Part shown: positions 43,428 through 53,107 of the stretch, in pieces
How the letters are laid out: the number at the start of each line of letters is the position of its first letter
Numbering within the stretch: the first letter of the stretch is position 1
Source of the DNA: JAAEPI01 sp965212145
GTDB taxonomy: Bacteria; Bacteroidota; Bacteroidia; Cytophagales; Cyclobacteriaceae
DNA: 64,000 bases
NCBI GenBank assembly: GCA_965212145.1
Contig: CBDBUY010000009.1
Span: forward strand, 434,001 to 498,000
Direction of reading: 5' to 3'
The notes under the pieces: model-generated
Seen by the model: the letters and a program-made list of their open reading frames with translations, nothing else
What the model was told of the DNA's origin: nothing
Databases searched by the model: none
Translations under genes and position numbers: made by a program

Positions 43428-44822
43428 TTACAAGTGGATCACTTCATCGTAAGCTGCGGCGGCAGCTTCCATGACCGCTTCACTCATAGTAGGGTGCGGG
43501 TGTACTGACTTGATGATTTCGTGTCCTGTCGTTTCCAGTTTTCTGGCGACAACTGCTTCTGCGATCATCTCGGTCACATTGAACCCAATCATGTGTGCCC
43601 CAAGCCACTCGCCATACTTGGCATCAAAAATGACTTTCACAAATCCATCAGGAGCTCCGGCTGCTTTGGCTTTTCCGGAAGCGGAGAATGGGAATTTACC
43701 CACCTTGATTTCATATCCTGCTTCCTTCGCTGCTTTCTCTGTGTAACCTACAGAAGCAATTTCAGGAGAGCAATATGTACAGCCCGGGATGTTGTTGTAA
43801 TCCAGAGGCTCGACGTGCATGCCCTTGATTTTCTCTACACACAAGATGCCTTCAGCTGACGCCACGTGCGCTAACGCCTGTCCTTTTACGATATCTCCGA
43901 TGGCATAAACACCGTCTACATTGGTTTTGTAGAAATCATCAACGATGACTTTTCCTTTTTCTGTCTTCACCCCAACTTCTTCCAGCCCAAGATTTTCAAT
44001 GTTGGTTGCAACCCCAACGGCGGAAAGAACCACGTCACAATCAATTTGCTCTTCGCCCTTCTTGGTTTTCACGGTCACTTTGCAGCCTGATCCCTTAGTG
44101 TCAACCTTAGTGACTTCTGAACTGGTCATGACTTTCATGCCTGACTTCTTGAAAGTTCGCTCCAACTGTTTGCTCACGTCCTCATCCTCCACGGGCACGA
44201 TTCGGTCCATGAATTCTACAATCGTCACCTCGGTTCCCAAAGTCTTGTAGAAATAGGCAAACTCAACGCCGATGGCTCCAGACCCTACAACCACCATTTT
44301 CTTCGGTTGCTTCGGCAGGACCATCGCTTCTCGGTATCCAATAATTTTCTTCCCGTCGATTGGGAGATTTGGTAATTCTCTTGATCGTCCACCTGTGGCC
44401 AGGATGATGTGGTCGGCATTGTAGACAGAGACTTTTCCATCCTCGGCTTTTACCTCAACTTTTTTCCCTTTTTTCAGGGTTCCATGTCCAGCGATGTGGT
44501 CGATCTTATTTTTCTTGAATAGGAATTGAATGCCCTTGCTCATTCCTCCAGCAACTTCACGACTCCTTTTGATCATGCCGTCGAAGTTGGCCTTGGCACC
44601 TTTAACATCTACACCGTAATCTGAAGCATGATTTATGTAATCAAAAACTTGTGCGCTTTTCAGAAGAGCTTTGGTCGGGATACATCCCCAGTTAAGGCAA
44701 ATTCCGCCCAGCTCAGCTTTTTCAACAACACCCACTTTCATCCCCAGCTGTGAAGCCCTGATGGCTGCCACATACCCGCCAGGGCCACTTCCGATTACGA
44801 TTAAATCATATTTTGATGCCAT
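43428..44822 (-). CDS. lpdA: Dihydrolipoyl dehydrogenase
   Basis: The E3 flavoprotein of the pyruvate, 2-oxoglutarate and branched-chain dehydrogenase complexes. The 464 residues include the FAD-binding GSGPGGYVAAI at 12-22, the redox disulfide GGICLNWGCIPTKAL (about 39-53), the NAD-binding GSGAIGVEFAYFY and the C-terminal HPHPTMSEAVMEA with the catalytic histidine at about 447. It stands alone in its own unit here, not next to E1 or E2 genes. Confidence 0.96.
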   Translation of the reverse strand: MASKYDLIVIGSGPGGYVAAIRASQLGMKVGVVEKAELGGICLNWGCIPTKALLKSAQVFDYINHASDYGVDVKGAKANFDGMIKRSREVAGGMSKGIQFLFKKNKIDHIAGHGTLKKGKKVEVKAEDGKVSVYNADHIILATGGRSRELPNLPIDGKKIIGYREAMVLPKQPKKMVVVGSGAIGVEFAYFYKTLGTEVTIVEFMDRIVPVEDEDVSKQLERTFKKSGMKVMTSSEVTKVDTKGSGCKVTVKTKKGEEQIDCDVVLSAVGVATNIENLGLEEVGVKTEKGKVIVDDFYKTNVDGVYAIGDIVKGQALAHVASAEGILCVEKIKGMHVEPLDYNNIPGCTYCSPEIASVGYTEKAAKEAGYEIKVGKFPFSASGKAKAAGAPDGFVKVIFDAKYGEWLGAHMIGFNVTEMIAEAVVARKLETTGHEIIKSVHPHPTMSEAVMEAAAAAYDEVIHL

Positions 44823-44892
44823 AGTAATTTCAGATTTTGATTGAGCCGCAAAGATAAAGATTGAAGGCTGGATGAGTTAATAGTATTTGGAA

Positions 44893-44922
44893 TTTGATAA
44901 GGGAGATTTTGCGCTATTTTAG
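44893..44922 (+). promoter_or_regulatory. Promoter of fabG
   Basis: TTTG (44893-44896), an 18-bp spacer and TATTTTAG (44915-44922) closely match the Bacteroidota promoter, with one mismatch in the -7 box. The ATG is 20 bp downstream. Confidence 0.5.
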
Positions 44923-44942
44923 CAATCCAAAAAAGTTGATCT

Positions 44943-45689
44943 ATGAAACTACTTGAAGGAAAAGTTGCACTCATAACAGGAGCATCAAAAGGTATAGGCA
45001 AGGCCATTGCCACCCGATATGCGCAAGAGGGGGCCAATGTGGCATTTACGTATTTGTCAAGTGTCGAAAAAGGAGAAGCATTGGTTTCGGAGTTGGAGGC
45101 ATTTGGAATAAAAGCCAAAGGATACCGATCGGATGCGTCGAATTTCGAAGCTGCTCAGGAGTTAATCAACTCCGTGGTTGAGGATTTCGGGCAGTTGGAC
45201 GTGTTAATCAATAATGCTGGCATTACCCGTGACAACCTGCTGATGAGAATGACCGAGGAGCATTGGGATGAAATCATGAATATTAATCTCAAATCCTGTT
45301 TTAATACAGTCAAGGCTTCATCCAGAACTTTTATGAAGCAGCGAGCCGGATCGATTATCAATATGTCTTCGGTGGTGGGCGTTAAAGGAAACGCAGGACA
45401 AGCAAATTATGCAGCTTCCAAGGCCGGAATTATCGGGTTCACAAAATCCATCGCATTGGAACTGGGATCTAGAAACATCCGATGCAATGCCATCGCGCCT
45501 GGTTTCATTGAAACTGAAATGACCGATGCGCTAGACGAAAATACGGTTCAAGGTTGGAGGGATGCGATTCCGCTTAAGCGAGGGGGGCAACCGGAGGATG
45601 TGGCAAATGCGTGCGTTTTCTTGGGTTCTGACCTTTCCGCTTACATAACCGGGCAGACCATTCAAGTGGATGGGGGCATGCTTACTTAA
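44943..45689 (+). CDS. fabG: 3-oxoacyl-[acyl-carrier-protein] reductase
   Basis: Reduces 3-ketoacyl-ACP with NADPH in fatty-acid elongation. It is a short-chain dehydrogenase/reductase of 248 residues: GASKGIGKAIA at the coenzyme site, NNAGITRDN, the serine in NMSSVVG, YAASKAG with the Tyr-Lys pair (about 155-159), and APGFIETEMT. The C-terminal ITGQTIQVDGGM fits FabG. It is a single-gene unit with a promoter and a terminator, separate from fabD at 8463-9338. Confidence 0.93.
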   Translation: MKLLEGKVALITGASKGIGKAIATRYAQEGANVAFTYLSSVEKGEALVSELEAFGIKAKGYRSDASNFEAAQELINSVVEDFGQLDVLINNAGITRDNLLMRMTEEHWDEIMNINLKSCFNTVKASSRTFMKQRAGSIINMSSVVGVKGNAGQANYAASKAGIIGFTKSIALELGSRNIRCNAIAPGFIETEMTDALDENTVQGWRDAIPLKRGGQPEDVANACVFLGSDLSAYITGQTIQVDGGMLT

Positions 45690-45712
45690 AATCTCAGAAC
45701 ACTGTGATCAGG

Positions 45713-45738
45713 GAGCCGTTCAAGTCAGCGGCTCTTTT
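45713..45738 (+). terminator. Rho-independent terminator of fabG
   Basis: GAGCCG (45713-45718) and CGGCTC (45729-45734) form a 6-bp stem with a 10-base loop, followed by TTTT. The next gene starts 6 bp later, so its transcript must begin inside or read through this region. Confidence 0.65.
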
Positions 45739-45743
45739 AGTTT

Positions 45744-47768
45744 ATGCAAAGAAATTTTTTAGAATTCGGGTTACCTGCCTGGTGGATATTGCCGGCATTG
45801 TTATTGGCTGCTGGTCTGGCTTTCCAGCTATACCAGAAGAAAAATGTGCCATGGAATCAAAACAAGAACATCCTGCTGGGAACGCTCCGGCTGCTGTCCA
45901 TTTTCTTGATTCTGTTGCTATTCTTGAGCCCGATATTCCAACAATACCGCGACAATATCGAGCGCCCGGTAGTTATTGTCGGTGTAGACAACTCCTCGTC
46001 GATCCGTTCTATTCACGATGAATCAGAACAGAGTGAAATTGTCAATTTGATTGATGAGCTATCTGAAATGATGGCCGACGAACAGGATTACCGGGTGGAA
46101 ATAAGGAACCTGACTGGGGATGAAATAGACTCCATTAATTTTCAGGATGAGAAGACCGACATTTCCGCTTTTTTCAGACAAGTTAACGCGGAGTTCAGCG
46201 GTCAAAATCTAGGTGCCGTCTTGATGCTCTCCGATGGAATTTATAATCGGGGGTCGTCTCCTGCGTACCGTGTTTTTAATTATCCGGTGTTAACTGTCGG
46301 CCTTGGAGATTCTATTCCGCAAAAAGACATTTCCATCGCCAGAGTTCGACACAACGATGTTGCCTACAGTGGAAACGAATTCCCGGTGGAGGTGGAAGTT
46401 TCTCGAGTTGGTTTTGAGAATGAACCGATAGATTTGGTTATCAAGAGCGCGGGAGTTGTGAGGGATCGAATGACGCTTAGCACTGAAGCAGATAAGCACG
46501 TGTTTTTCTTGAAAGCAGAAGAGAAAGGAGTGAAGAGGTATGTGGTGGAGGTAACTGGAAAAAATGGGGAGGTGACTTATGAAAATAACAGCTTTGATCT
46601 ATTCATTGAAATACTTGAAAGCAAAAAGAATGTATTGATTTCTGCCAACGCACCCCACCCGGATATGAAGGCCATCAGAAGCGCATTGGAGGCAACTGGC
46701 AATTATGAAGTGAAACTTCAGATAGCTGGGATTGATTCTGACGTTGAAGAGGTTGAGTTTGATGTTCAGATCATTTTTGATGGCGCACCAAAAAGGGAAG
46801 GTGTTTCGGGATACTGGATCGTTAACTCGAGTCAATCAGGGGCGCATTTGGAGCAGGTCCCGTTTGTAAATGTGAATACACAAGGTAAGGCTGACAAGGT
46901 CACTCCGGCTTACAATGACGGCTTTTCCAAGTTTAAATTGAATATGGAAGTAGGACGCCTCAGGGGTTACTCACCATTGGACGTGCCATTTGGAGAGTAC
47001 AATCTCTCCGGACCTTATGAAGTACTGCTCTACCAGCGAGTTGGGTCAGTAGTGACGGATAAGCCATTGATGCTGGCTGTAGACGATGGAACAGAGCGCA
47101 TGGTGGTGTCAATGGGTCAAGGCATCTGGCAGTGGCGACTTCAGGAAACCGCGAGATATGGCGACCATCAACTTTTCACAGAAATGATTCAAAAGGTAAT
47201 TCAATACCTGAGCATAAATGACAAGAAAAAGCAATTCAGAGTGACCCGAGGCTTAGAATCTTTTACCGAAAACGAGGTGGTATTTTTTGATGTGGAAATC
47301 TTCGATGACATTTTCCAGTATGTCGAGGGGCAGCCTTTCGAACTAAAGATCACCAATGAAAATCAAGAAAGCCAATCCTATGAGTTTGTATTTGGGTCAG
47401 ACAGCAAGGCGGCAGAAACGAATGTTATGCCTTCTGGAACTTACACCTTCACTGCGAAAACAACTGTTGGAGGCAAGGTTCTGAGAGACGAGGGGCAGTT
47501 TGTGGTGAATTCATTGCAACTGGAAGAACGAAATCTCACCGCTGATCATCAGCTGCTGAGGAGAGTTTCAGAGAAATCAAAAGGAAAATTCTTTCATTTA
47601 AGTGAAAAGGAGCGCTTGCTCGATCATATTCGCTCGACCAAATATCCGGGAATTATCCGAACAGAAACAGACAAAACTCCACTTATTAAATTCTTTTGGG
47701 TGATGATATTGATTGTCAGCTTGCTGGGTGCCGAGTGGGTCTTGAGAAAAGCCTGGGGCGCATATTAG
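45744..47768 (+). CDS. Large membrane-anchored VWA-like protein
   Basis: A 674-residue protein with two N-terminal helices (about 10-28 and 43-65), a large extracytoplasmic region and a C-terminal TM helix (about 645-667). Residues about 75-170 look like a von Willebrand A domain: VVIVGVDNSSS gives the DxSxS metal motif and AVLMLSDGIYNRGS the late acidic site. The rest has beta-rich Ig-like segments and a glutamine-amidotransferase-like hint (YWIVNSSQSGAHL). It resembles Bacteroidota Bat-like proteins. The promoter is unclear because the ATG lies just behind the fabG terminator. The exact function is unknown. Confidence 0.75.
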   Translation: MQRNFLEFGLPAWWILPALLLAAGLAFQLYQKKNVPWNQNKNILLGTLRLLSIFLILLLFLSPIFQQYRDNIERPVVIVGVDNSSSIRSIHDESEQSEIVNLIDELSEMMADEQDYRVEIRNLTGDEIDSINFQDEKTDISAFFRQVNAEFSGQNLGAVLMLSDGIYNRGSSPAYRVFNYPVLTVGLGDSIPQKDISIARVRHNDVAYSGNEFPVEVEVSRVGFENEPIDLVIKSAGVVRDRMTLSTEADKHVFFLKAEEKGVKRYVVEVTGKNGEVTYENNSFDLFIEILESKKNVLISANAPHPDMKAIRSALEATGNYEVKLQIAGIDSDVEEVEFDVQIIFDGAPKREGVSGYWIVNSSQSGAHLEQVPFVNVNTQGKADKVTPAYNDGFSKFKLNMEVGRLRGYSPLDVPFGEYNLSGPYEVLLYQRVGSVVTDKPLMLAVDDGTERMVVSMGQGIWQWRLQETARYGDHQLFTEMIQKVIQYLSINDKKKQFRVTRGLESFTENEVVFFDVEIFDDIFQYVEGQPFELKITNENQESQSYEFVFGSDSKAAETNVMPSGTYTFTAKTTVGGKVLRDEGQFVVNSLQLEERNLTADHQLLRRVSEKSKGKFFHLSEKERLLDHIRSTKYPGIIRTETDKTPLIKFFWVMILIVSLLGAEWVLRKAWGAY

Positions 47769-47848
47769 CCGGAAAAAAATTCATTGGAGAGTTCCAAAGG
47801 CTGTGTGAAGTGCTTTATTTTAGTCTTGCATCCCAGAAATAAAGTCGA

Positions 47849-50218
47849 ATGTGGAGGATTATTTGCACCTATTCTTGTCTCCTTATCCATTTTACGGGAT
47901 TTGCACAATTAATTTTTAATAACATCACTAGTGAAATTGGAATCCAACATTTTGATGTTGGCGGGAATTATGGGAGTGGTTCTACACTGGTAGATGTGGA
48001 TGGCAATGGTTTTCTCGATTTGTTTGTGCTGGCGAATCAGGATTATCCAAATCTATTGTATTTGAATAATGGAGATAATTGGGAAAGCCCTACCGTCATC
48101 GGAAAGGAATCATATCTCTCAAGGACGGCCATTTGGTTGGATTATAATGGTGACAGCAGGCTAGATGTGTTTATTCTTGGTGACTGCATTGAAACTGATT
48201 ATTGTAATGACTCTGAAACATTCCAATTGTTCGAGCAAACTGCAGATAGGGCTTTTGTAGACGTTTCAATTTCTTCAGAATTAGTCAAAAATGAGCCAAT
48301 ACTCACATTACTCAATGGATATAATTATTCTGGAGGATTAGCCGTTGGAGATCTAAACCTGGACGGTTTTGTTGACTTGTTGGTCACAAGGTGGGCTGGT
48401 GAGTTATTTCTGTTTATGAATAATGGTGACGGAACTTTCACCGAGGAGAGCGAAAGACTATCCCAGTCAGCTTTAAACACCTACTTTCAACCATTAATCT
48501 ATGATTTAAACGGTGACAATATTCAGGACATCTTAATTGCGATGGATGGAGATGAACCAAACCTGTATTTTGTCAACAATTCCAGCCAGGAATATGTAGA
48601 ACGTGCCTCTGAATTCGGTCTTGACCACAGAGGAAATGACATGGGAATTGCCATTGGTGATTATGATAATGATTCAGATTATGATCTATATATCTCCAAC
48701 ATTGAATTCTTTAATGCCAGCTCGGGCAATTCTTTTTTTGAAAACCAACAAACCCAAGGTGAATTTTTTTTCACTGAGATAGCTAGCTCCTTAGGTGTTT
48801 CGAATGTAGGGTGGGGCTGGGGCGTGACTTTTATGGATGCCAACAATGACGGCTTATTGGACTTGGGAGCGACCAACGGTTGGCGCAACCACAATGCATA
48901 TGATAATGATAGATCAAGGTTTTGGCTTGGAACGGGCTCGGGTTTTGTTGATAGGTCTGAGGAATTTAATTTCAATGATACATTGGTGGCCACCAGTTTG
49001 ATTTCAGGGGACTTTGACCGGGATGGTGATTTGGATTTGATTCAAGGATTGGCGGAACGAGATGATCGGAATCAAAGTATTAGGATTTTGAGAAATGATG
49101 CTCTGGATCCTTCCTTAATAGGAAACTTTTTAGTTGTGAAACCTAGAATGGTTGGAAATAACCATTGGGCAGTAGGTGCAAATATCATTATTGAAACCAA
49201 TCAAGGTCATCAAATGAGGCCGATCATTTCTGGGTCTAGTTTTTATGGACAAGAGCCTTTAGAGGCGTTTTTTGGACTTGGGACAGCTGAAAGCATCGAT
49301 TATGTCAAGATTGTATGGCCCGGAGGATCGGAAACCTTAATTAACAATGTATCTGCCAATCAAATTATCACGGTGGATGATAGTGAAGTGCTCCATGCGC
49401 CGGGTTTTTTTGAGTATAGCGATATTGACAATGAGTCTATTGAGTTGAGATGGGGACATATGTCCACAAATGAGACACATTTTGTACTTCAACGCTCAGA
49501 AGATTCTCTATTTTCAAATGCGGTCTCTCATTACATTGATAAGGAAAAAAAGTCATTTTTTGATCAAGATCTGACATTAGGGGTCGATTATTATTATCGA
49601 TTGCGGGCTTCAAATGGAGTTGAATATTCAAATTGGAACCACTTTATTCATGTGAAAAAATATGGATTGGAAAATGCTCCGTTGAATTTAATTTCGGAAT
49701 TAATTTCACCGGAGGAGGTTTTGTTGAGATGGACGGATATTTCTTCAACTGAACTTGGATTTAAACTACGGAGGTCTACAAATAATGAGTTTCTTCATTA
49801 TGTTGAATTTTCACTTCCTTCTAATACAGTTTTCTATTCTGACACTGGTTTGGAGCCGAATTCCCAATACTATTATCGCTTATATTCTCTGGGCATGGCA
49901 GGTATCTCCGAAAACTATGTTGAAACCATGATATATACCGCTCCATTTGGGAATTCACCTCTCTCATTGACCACAGAAATGGATGTGAGCATTTACCCTA
50001 ACCCCTCAAGAGGTAGTTTACAAATTGACTCGAAAATACCCATAAAAGGGGTGAGTTGTCTTGATGTCTTGGGACAGCCACTCTCACAGATTAGCGTGGA
50101 TCTTTCTGATTCCCAACACATAACTCTGACAATTCCCGAATTGAATACAAGTTTACTGGTTATTCTTTATTTAGAGGATGGAAATATGCTTGTGAGAAGG
50201 GTTGTTAGCTGGGAATAA
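47849..50218 (+). CDS. Secreted FG-GAP/VCBS repeat protein with UnbV domain and T9SS type A sorting domain
   Basis: A 789-residue exported protein with signal peptide (MWRIICTYSCLLIHFTGFAQ). It carries FG-GAP/VCBS calcium-binding repeats of the kind DVDGNGFLDLFVL, DLNLDGFVDLLVTR, DYDNDSDYDLYIS, DRDGDLDLIQG (about 45-390), then an ASPIC/UnbV domain (GQEPLEAFFGLGTAESIDYVKIVWPGG, about 470-490), two fibronectin-III-like units and a type A sorting domain from about 712 (SIYPNPSRGSLQID). It is a CRTAC1-like cell-surface or adhesion-type protein. The base composition is visibly more AT-rich than its neighbours. Confidence 0.85.
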   Translation: MWRIICTYSCLLIHFTGFAQLIFNNITSEIGIQHFDVGGNYGSGSTLVDVDGNGFLDLFVLANQDYPNLLYLNNGDNWESPTVIGKESYLSRTAIWLDYNGDSRLDVFILGDCIETDYCNDSETFQLFEQTADRAFVDVSISSELVKNEPILTLLNGYNYSGGLAVGDLNLDGFVDLLVTRWAGELFLFMNNGDGTFTEESERLSQSALNTYFQPLIYDLNGDNIQDILIAMDGDEPNLYFVNNSSQEYVERASEFGLDHRGNDMGIAIGDYDNDSDYDLYISNIEFFNASSGNSFFENQQTQGEFFFTEIASSLGVSNVGWGWGVTFMDANNDGLLDLGATNGWRNHNAYDNDRSRFWLGTGSGFVDRSEEFNFNDTLVATSLISGDFDRDGDLDLIQGLAERDDRNQSIRILRNDALDPSLIGNFLVVKPRMVGNNHWAVGANIIIETNQGHQMRPIISGSSFYGQEPLEAFFGLGTAESIDYVKIVWPGGSETLINNVSANQIITVDDSEVLHAPGFFEYSDIDNESIELRWGHMSTNETHFVLQRSEDSLFSNAVSHYIDKEKKSFFDQDLTLGVDYYYRLRASNGVEYSNWNHFIHVKKYGLENAPLNLISELISPEEVLLRWTDISSTELGFKLRRSTNNEFLHYVEFSLPSNTVFYSDTGLEPNSQYYYRLYSLGMAGISENYVETMIYTAPFGNSPLSLTTEMDVSIYPNPSRGSLQIDSKIPIKGVSCLDVLGQPLSQISVDLSDSQHITLTIPELNTSLLVILYLEDGNMLVRRVVSWE

Positions 50219-50245
50219 TACAATCCTATTATTTATTGTCTCTTG

Positions 50246-51316
50246 ATGATTTCATCCTTACTTCGCGGTATGCCAAACTGGATGCTGCAATTCATTGATC
50301 CTAATTCCCCAGAGATTATTATCACTTTGGGTTTAACGGGCTTTGCGATTGCATGGGTTCTAAATCGAATATTAGTTTTTCTAGCCAGAAAATCCGAATC
50401 TGGCATTCTTAAGTTTTATAACAGAAGGGCCACAATCGCTCAGGTTATTTTCATCCCGGTTCTCGCTATGTACATAGGAGCCGTGCATCTTTCGGTGGAA
50501 ACTGAGTCAGAATTTTTGGTGCCCTTGCGGGTGATTTTCATTCTTTCCTCCAGTTATTATTTGATCAGATTAAATCGACTTTTGCAGGATGTCATTCTGG
50601 AAAACCTCGATTTAGATAAAGAAGACAATCGAGCTGAAAGGAAGATCATAACACAGGTCAATTTTATTAAAAAAGGACTCAATGTTGTCATCGTAATTGT
50701 GGCGATGGCGATCATCCTTTTGAGTTTTGAAGAGGGTCAAAAATATGGAGCCGGTCTTTTAACATCAGCAGGGATTGCATCCGTGATAATTGGTTTTGCG
50801 GCACAAAAGACCATCGCGAATTTCCTGGCCGGACTGCAAATAGCCTTCACCCAACCCATTAAACAAGATGATGCAGTTGTCGTGGAAGGGGAGTGGGGGT
50901 GGATCGAGGAAATAAACCTAACCTATGTGGTTGTTAGAATATGGGACTGGAGGAGGCTCGTCTTACCTATTACCTATTTTGTAGAAAAGCCGTTTCAGAA
51001 TTGGACCCGATCAAAAGCAGAAATAATAGGGTCAGTGATTTTCCATCTGGACTATAGAGCCCCGATTGATAAAATACGAGAGAAGCTGGAAGAGATTGTT
51101 AAAGGGGAACCAAATTGGGATGGAAACGTGGTGAATCTGCAGGTGACCGATACGACGGATAAAACGATGACCGTGCGAGCTCTTATGTCCGCTAAGAATT
51201 CACCTATGATATGGGACCTGCGCTGTGCCGTAAGAGAAAAAATGATCACTTATCTCCAAAAAGATTACCCAGAGTCTTTGCCATTGAACAGGCATTTATT
51301 GGAGAATTCCAATTAA
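50246..51316 (+). CDS. MscS-family mechanosensitive ion channel
   Basis: A 356-residue membrane protein with four or five helices. The pore helix region LLTSAGIASVIIGFAAQKTIANFLAGLQIAF (glycine/alanine-rich, about 170-200) and the following beta domain (DDAVVVEGEWGWIEEINLTYVVVRIWDWRRLVLP) are the MscS signature. Such channels open on membrane tension after osmotic shock. A TTG lies just before the ATG at 50246; an ATG at 50270 is also possible. Its stop codon shares TTAA with the convergent DUF1801 gene. Confidence 0.9.
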   Translation: MISSLLRGMPNWMLQFIDPNSPEIIITLGLTGFAIAWVLNRILVFLARKSESGILKFYNRRATIAQVIFIPVLAMYIGAVHLSVETESEFLVPLRVIFILSSSYYLIRLNRLLQDVILENLDLDKEDNRAERKIITQVNFIKKGLNVVIVIVAMAIILLSFEEGQKYGAGLLTSAGIASVIIGFAAQKTIANFLAGLQIAFTQPIKQDDAVVVEGEWGWIEEINLTYVVVRIWDWRRLVLPITYFVEKPFQNWTRSKAEIIGSVIFHLDYRAPIDKIREKLEEIVKGEPNWDGNVVNLQVTDTTDKTMTVRALMSAKNSPMIWDLRCAVREKMITYLQKDYPESLPLNRHLLENSN

Positions 51317-51750
51317 CAATGACCAGAGCCATTTTCTCCATAAATGTCCTCAATATGCTCCAAGGAAGCCGTCATCAATTCTCTAAGTACTTTCCGATCA
51401 ATATCATCTAGTTTTTTGATGTAAAAGCACGATTTTCCGTTTTTGTACTTTCCAATTCTTGAGAGGATTTCCGCGTTTCTCTCAACCCCAGCAAGCAAGT
51501 ACAATGTGATATTCAGTTTGCGGGGAGAAAATCCAATCCTCATCCAATCTCCCTCACGACCTGAAGCATATTTGTAATGATAGGTTCCATATCCGATGAT
51601 TGACGAACCCCACATTTTCGGCTCTTCACCGCTGACCTCCTGCATCATGTTCATGATCTCGTAGCAATCGTCACGCTTAGCTTCATCTTCGATGGTGTCC
51701 AAAAACTCCCGGACACTTGCGTCATTCGGTTTGGTTTTTAGTTCAGCCAT
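51313..51750 (-). CDS. DUF1801 domain protein
   Basis: A soluble 145-residue protein with the DUF1801 pattern: a helical N-terminus followed by KMWGSSIIGYGTYHYKY and GDWMRIGFSPRKLNITLYLL. The fold (YdhG/YjbR-like) is suspected to bind small molecules, but no activity is established for this group. It converges on the MscS gene with a 4-bp TTAA overlap and lies 12 bp after coaD on the minus strand, so it may be co-transcribed with it. Confidence 0.85.
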   Translation of the reverse strand: MAELKTKPNDASVREFLDTIEDEAKRDDCYEIMNMMQEVSGEEPKMWGSSIIGYGTYHYKYASGREGDWMRIGFSPRKLNITLYLLAGVERNAEILSRIGKYKNGKSCFYIKKLDDIDRKVLRELMTASLEHIEDIYGENGSGHC

Positions 51751-51762
51751 GAGAATGAGTAT

Positions 51763-52221
51763 TTAGTCTAGTTTATAAGGCAAAAAGTCTGACACATCAC
51801 CACCATACTTATGTACTTCTCGGATGATGGAGGAACTGATTGGGGCGAGTTCCGGACTGGTGATTATGAAGATCGTTTCCAGTTTGTCGTTCAAATATCG
51901 GTTCAGCTGGGAAATGCTGTTTTCATACTCGAAATCTGTCGTATTCCTCAAACCTCTGATCAGCCACTTTGCCTGATATTTGTCTGCCAGAGAAGCCGTA
52001 AGCTCGTTGTACTTAATCACTTCCACTGCTTCATTTCCGGCATAAACGGAACGAATGCATTCTACCATTCTGTCAGCTTTGAAATAGCGATTGTTTTTTG
52101 CCGGATTGTCGCCTATGGCGATAATAACAGTATCAAAAAGACTGAGGGTTCGACTGACTATGTCGGAATGTCCTTTGGTGAATGGGTCAAAGGTGCCTGG
52201 GAAAATGGCCACCTTTTTCAT
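51763..52221 (-). CDS. coaD: Pantetheine-phosphate adenylyltransferase
   Basis: Makes dephospho-CoA from 4'-phosphopantetheine and ATP. The 152 residues contain PGTFDPFTKGHSDIVSR (nucleotide-binding TxGH-type motif), the WLIRGLRNTTDFEYE segment and ISSSIIREV near the end, matching the family in order and length. An earlier TTG at 52224 exists, but the ATG at 52221 overlaps the stop of the upstream gene (TGATG), so I use it. Confidence 0.95.
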   Translation of the reverse strand: MKKVAIFPGTFDPFTKGHSDIVSRTLSLFDTVIIAIGDNPAKNNRYFKADRMVECIRSVYAGNEAVEVIKYNELTASLADKYQAKWLIRGLRNTTDFEYENSISQLNRYLNDKLETIFIITSPELAPISSSIIREVHKYGGDVSDFLPYKLD

Positions 52222-53105
52222 CAATCGCAGAGGTAAATATTCAGCAGGTCGAAGTATTGATGCTCTGGAATCTCATCAAACTCGAATGAAGTTTTGAGAT
52301 AGGTGGGTCTATGTCCAAAAGAGATGTTTCTGATGTACTTACGTAACAGCTCCACATGCTCGGAATTTTGTTTGATGAGTCCCCAGGTAATGACCTTGGT
52401 CGTTTTTTGGTTGAGCTCCATTTCCTTGAAAACCAACATAATGAAGCGCAGATAATCCTGACTTTCCCTGACAGCAAATTGGTTATAGTAGAGGATTTTT
52501 TGCTTCAGTGTGACAATTACATGAAGGATGCCCTGATCAAAAAAGCAGAACATCATCTTTTCATGCGAATGATCATCGTACTTCAAGATGCCTTCAATCA
52601 ATGCACTTCCCTGATGGACAAGGAGTACCTGCTTATTTGGATATTTCTGATCAATCCAAGTGGCTAATTTTCTGTCAGCTGCGAAAACATTCACTGCATC
52701 AGAGGCAATATGCTTGTAGTACTTTACGTCCTCGGATTTCGTTCTAATTTCACTATTCACCGACAAGTAATCCATGACGGCCTCCGGAGCGAAAATGTTC
52801 TGAGGAACTAGAACGAATTTGTGTGTTTTGACACATATTTTGACGCTGGACCAGAATCCAGCCTCCAACAAAGTGTGTTCATTGAAAAGCTTGTCGATTG
52901 CCTCAATCCGTGTATTCACAGACTTGACTCCCTCCAATTCATAGTCTTCCAAGAGCATTAGACTATTGCTAGCCTTGTCAGTTATGGCTAGCTGGACATC
53001 CCTAATGCCGAAATTTATGGAGAGCGAATAATTGTGCAACTCGTCAACGTCGAAACGTTGCGCCTTCGCCTGAACTCTTAACTTATATGAAGTTTGGTCA
53101 GCCAA
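52221..53105 (-). CDS. DUF3822 family protein
   Basis: A soluble 294-residue protein. LHNYSLSINFGIRDVQLAI and the second-half GSALIEGILKYDDHSHEKMMFCFF show an actin-like or FtsA-like duplicated-strand pattern, which fits the Bacteroidota family DUF3822 that commonly sits beside coaD. It is upstream of and overlaps coaD (TGATG). The activity is unknown; a link to CoA or cell division is speculative. Confidence 0.8.
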   Translation of the reverse strand: MADQTSYKLRVQAKAQRFDVDELHNYSLSINFGIRDVQLAITDKASNSLMLLEDYELEGVKSVNTRIEAIDKLFNEHTLLEAGFWSSVKICVKTHKFVLVPQNIFAPEAVMDYLSVNSEIRTKSEDVKYYKHIASDAVNVFAADRKLATWIDQKYPNKQVLLVHQGSALIEGILKYDDHSHEKMMFCFFDQGILHVIVTLKQKILYYNQFAVRESQDYLRFIMLVFKEMELNQKTTKVITWGLIKQNSEHVELLRKYIRNISFGHRPTYLKTSFEFDEIPEHQYFDLLNIYLCD

Positions 53106-53107
53106 AA

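Noticed and set aside
45704..46021. 105-residue plus-strand frame overlapping the VWA-like gene
   Set aside because: It is in a shifted frame over the well-supported 45744-47768 gene and resembles no protein.
45744..47768. A glutamine amidotransferase enzyme
   Set aside because: Some family-like segments are present but no catalytic Cys-His-Glu triad is visible; the N-terminal anchors and the DxSxS motif suit a VWA-type protein better.
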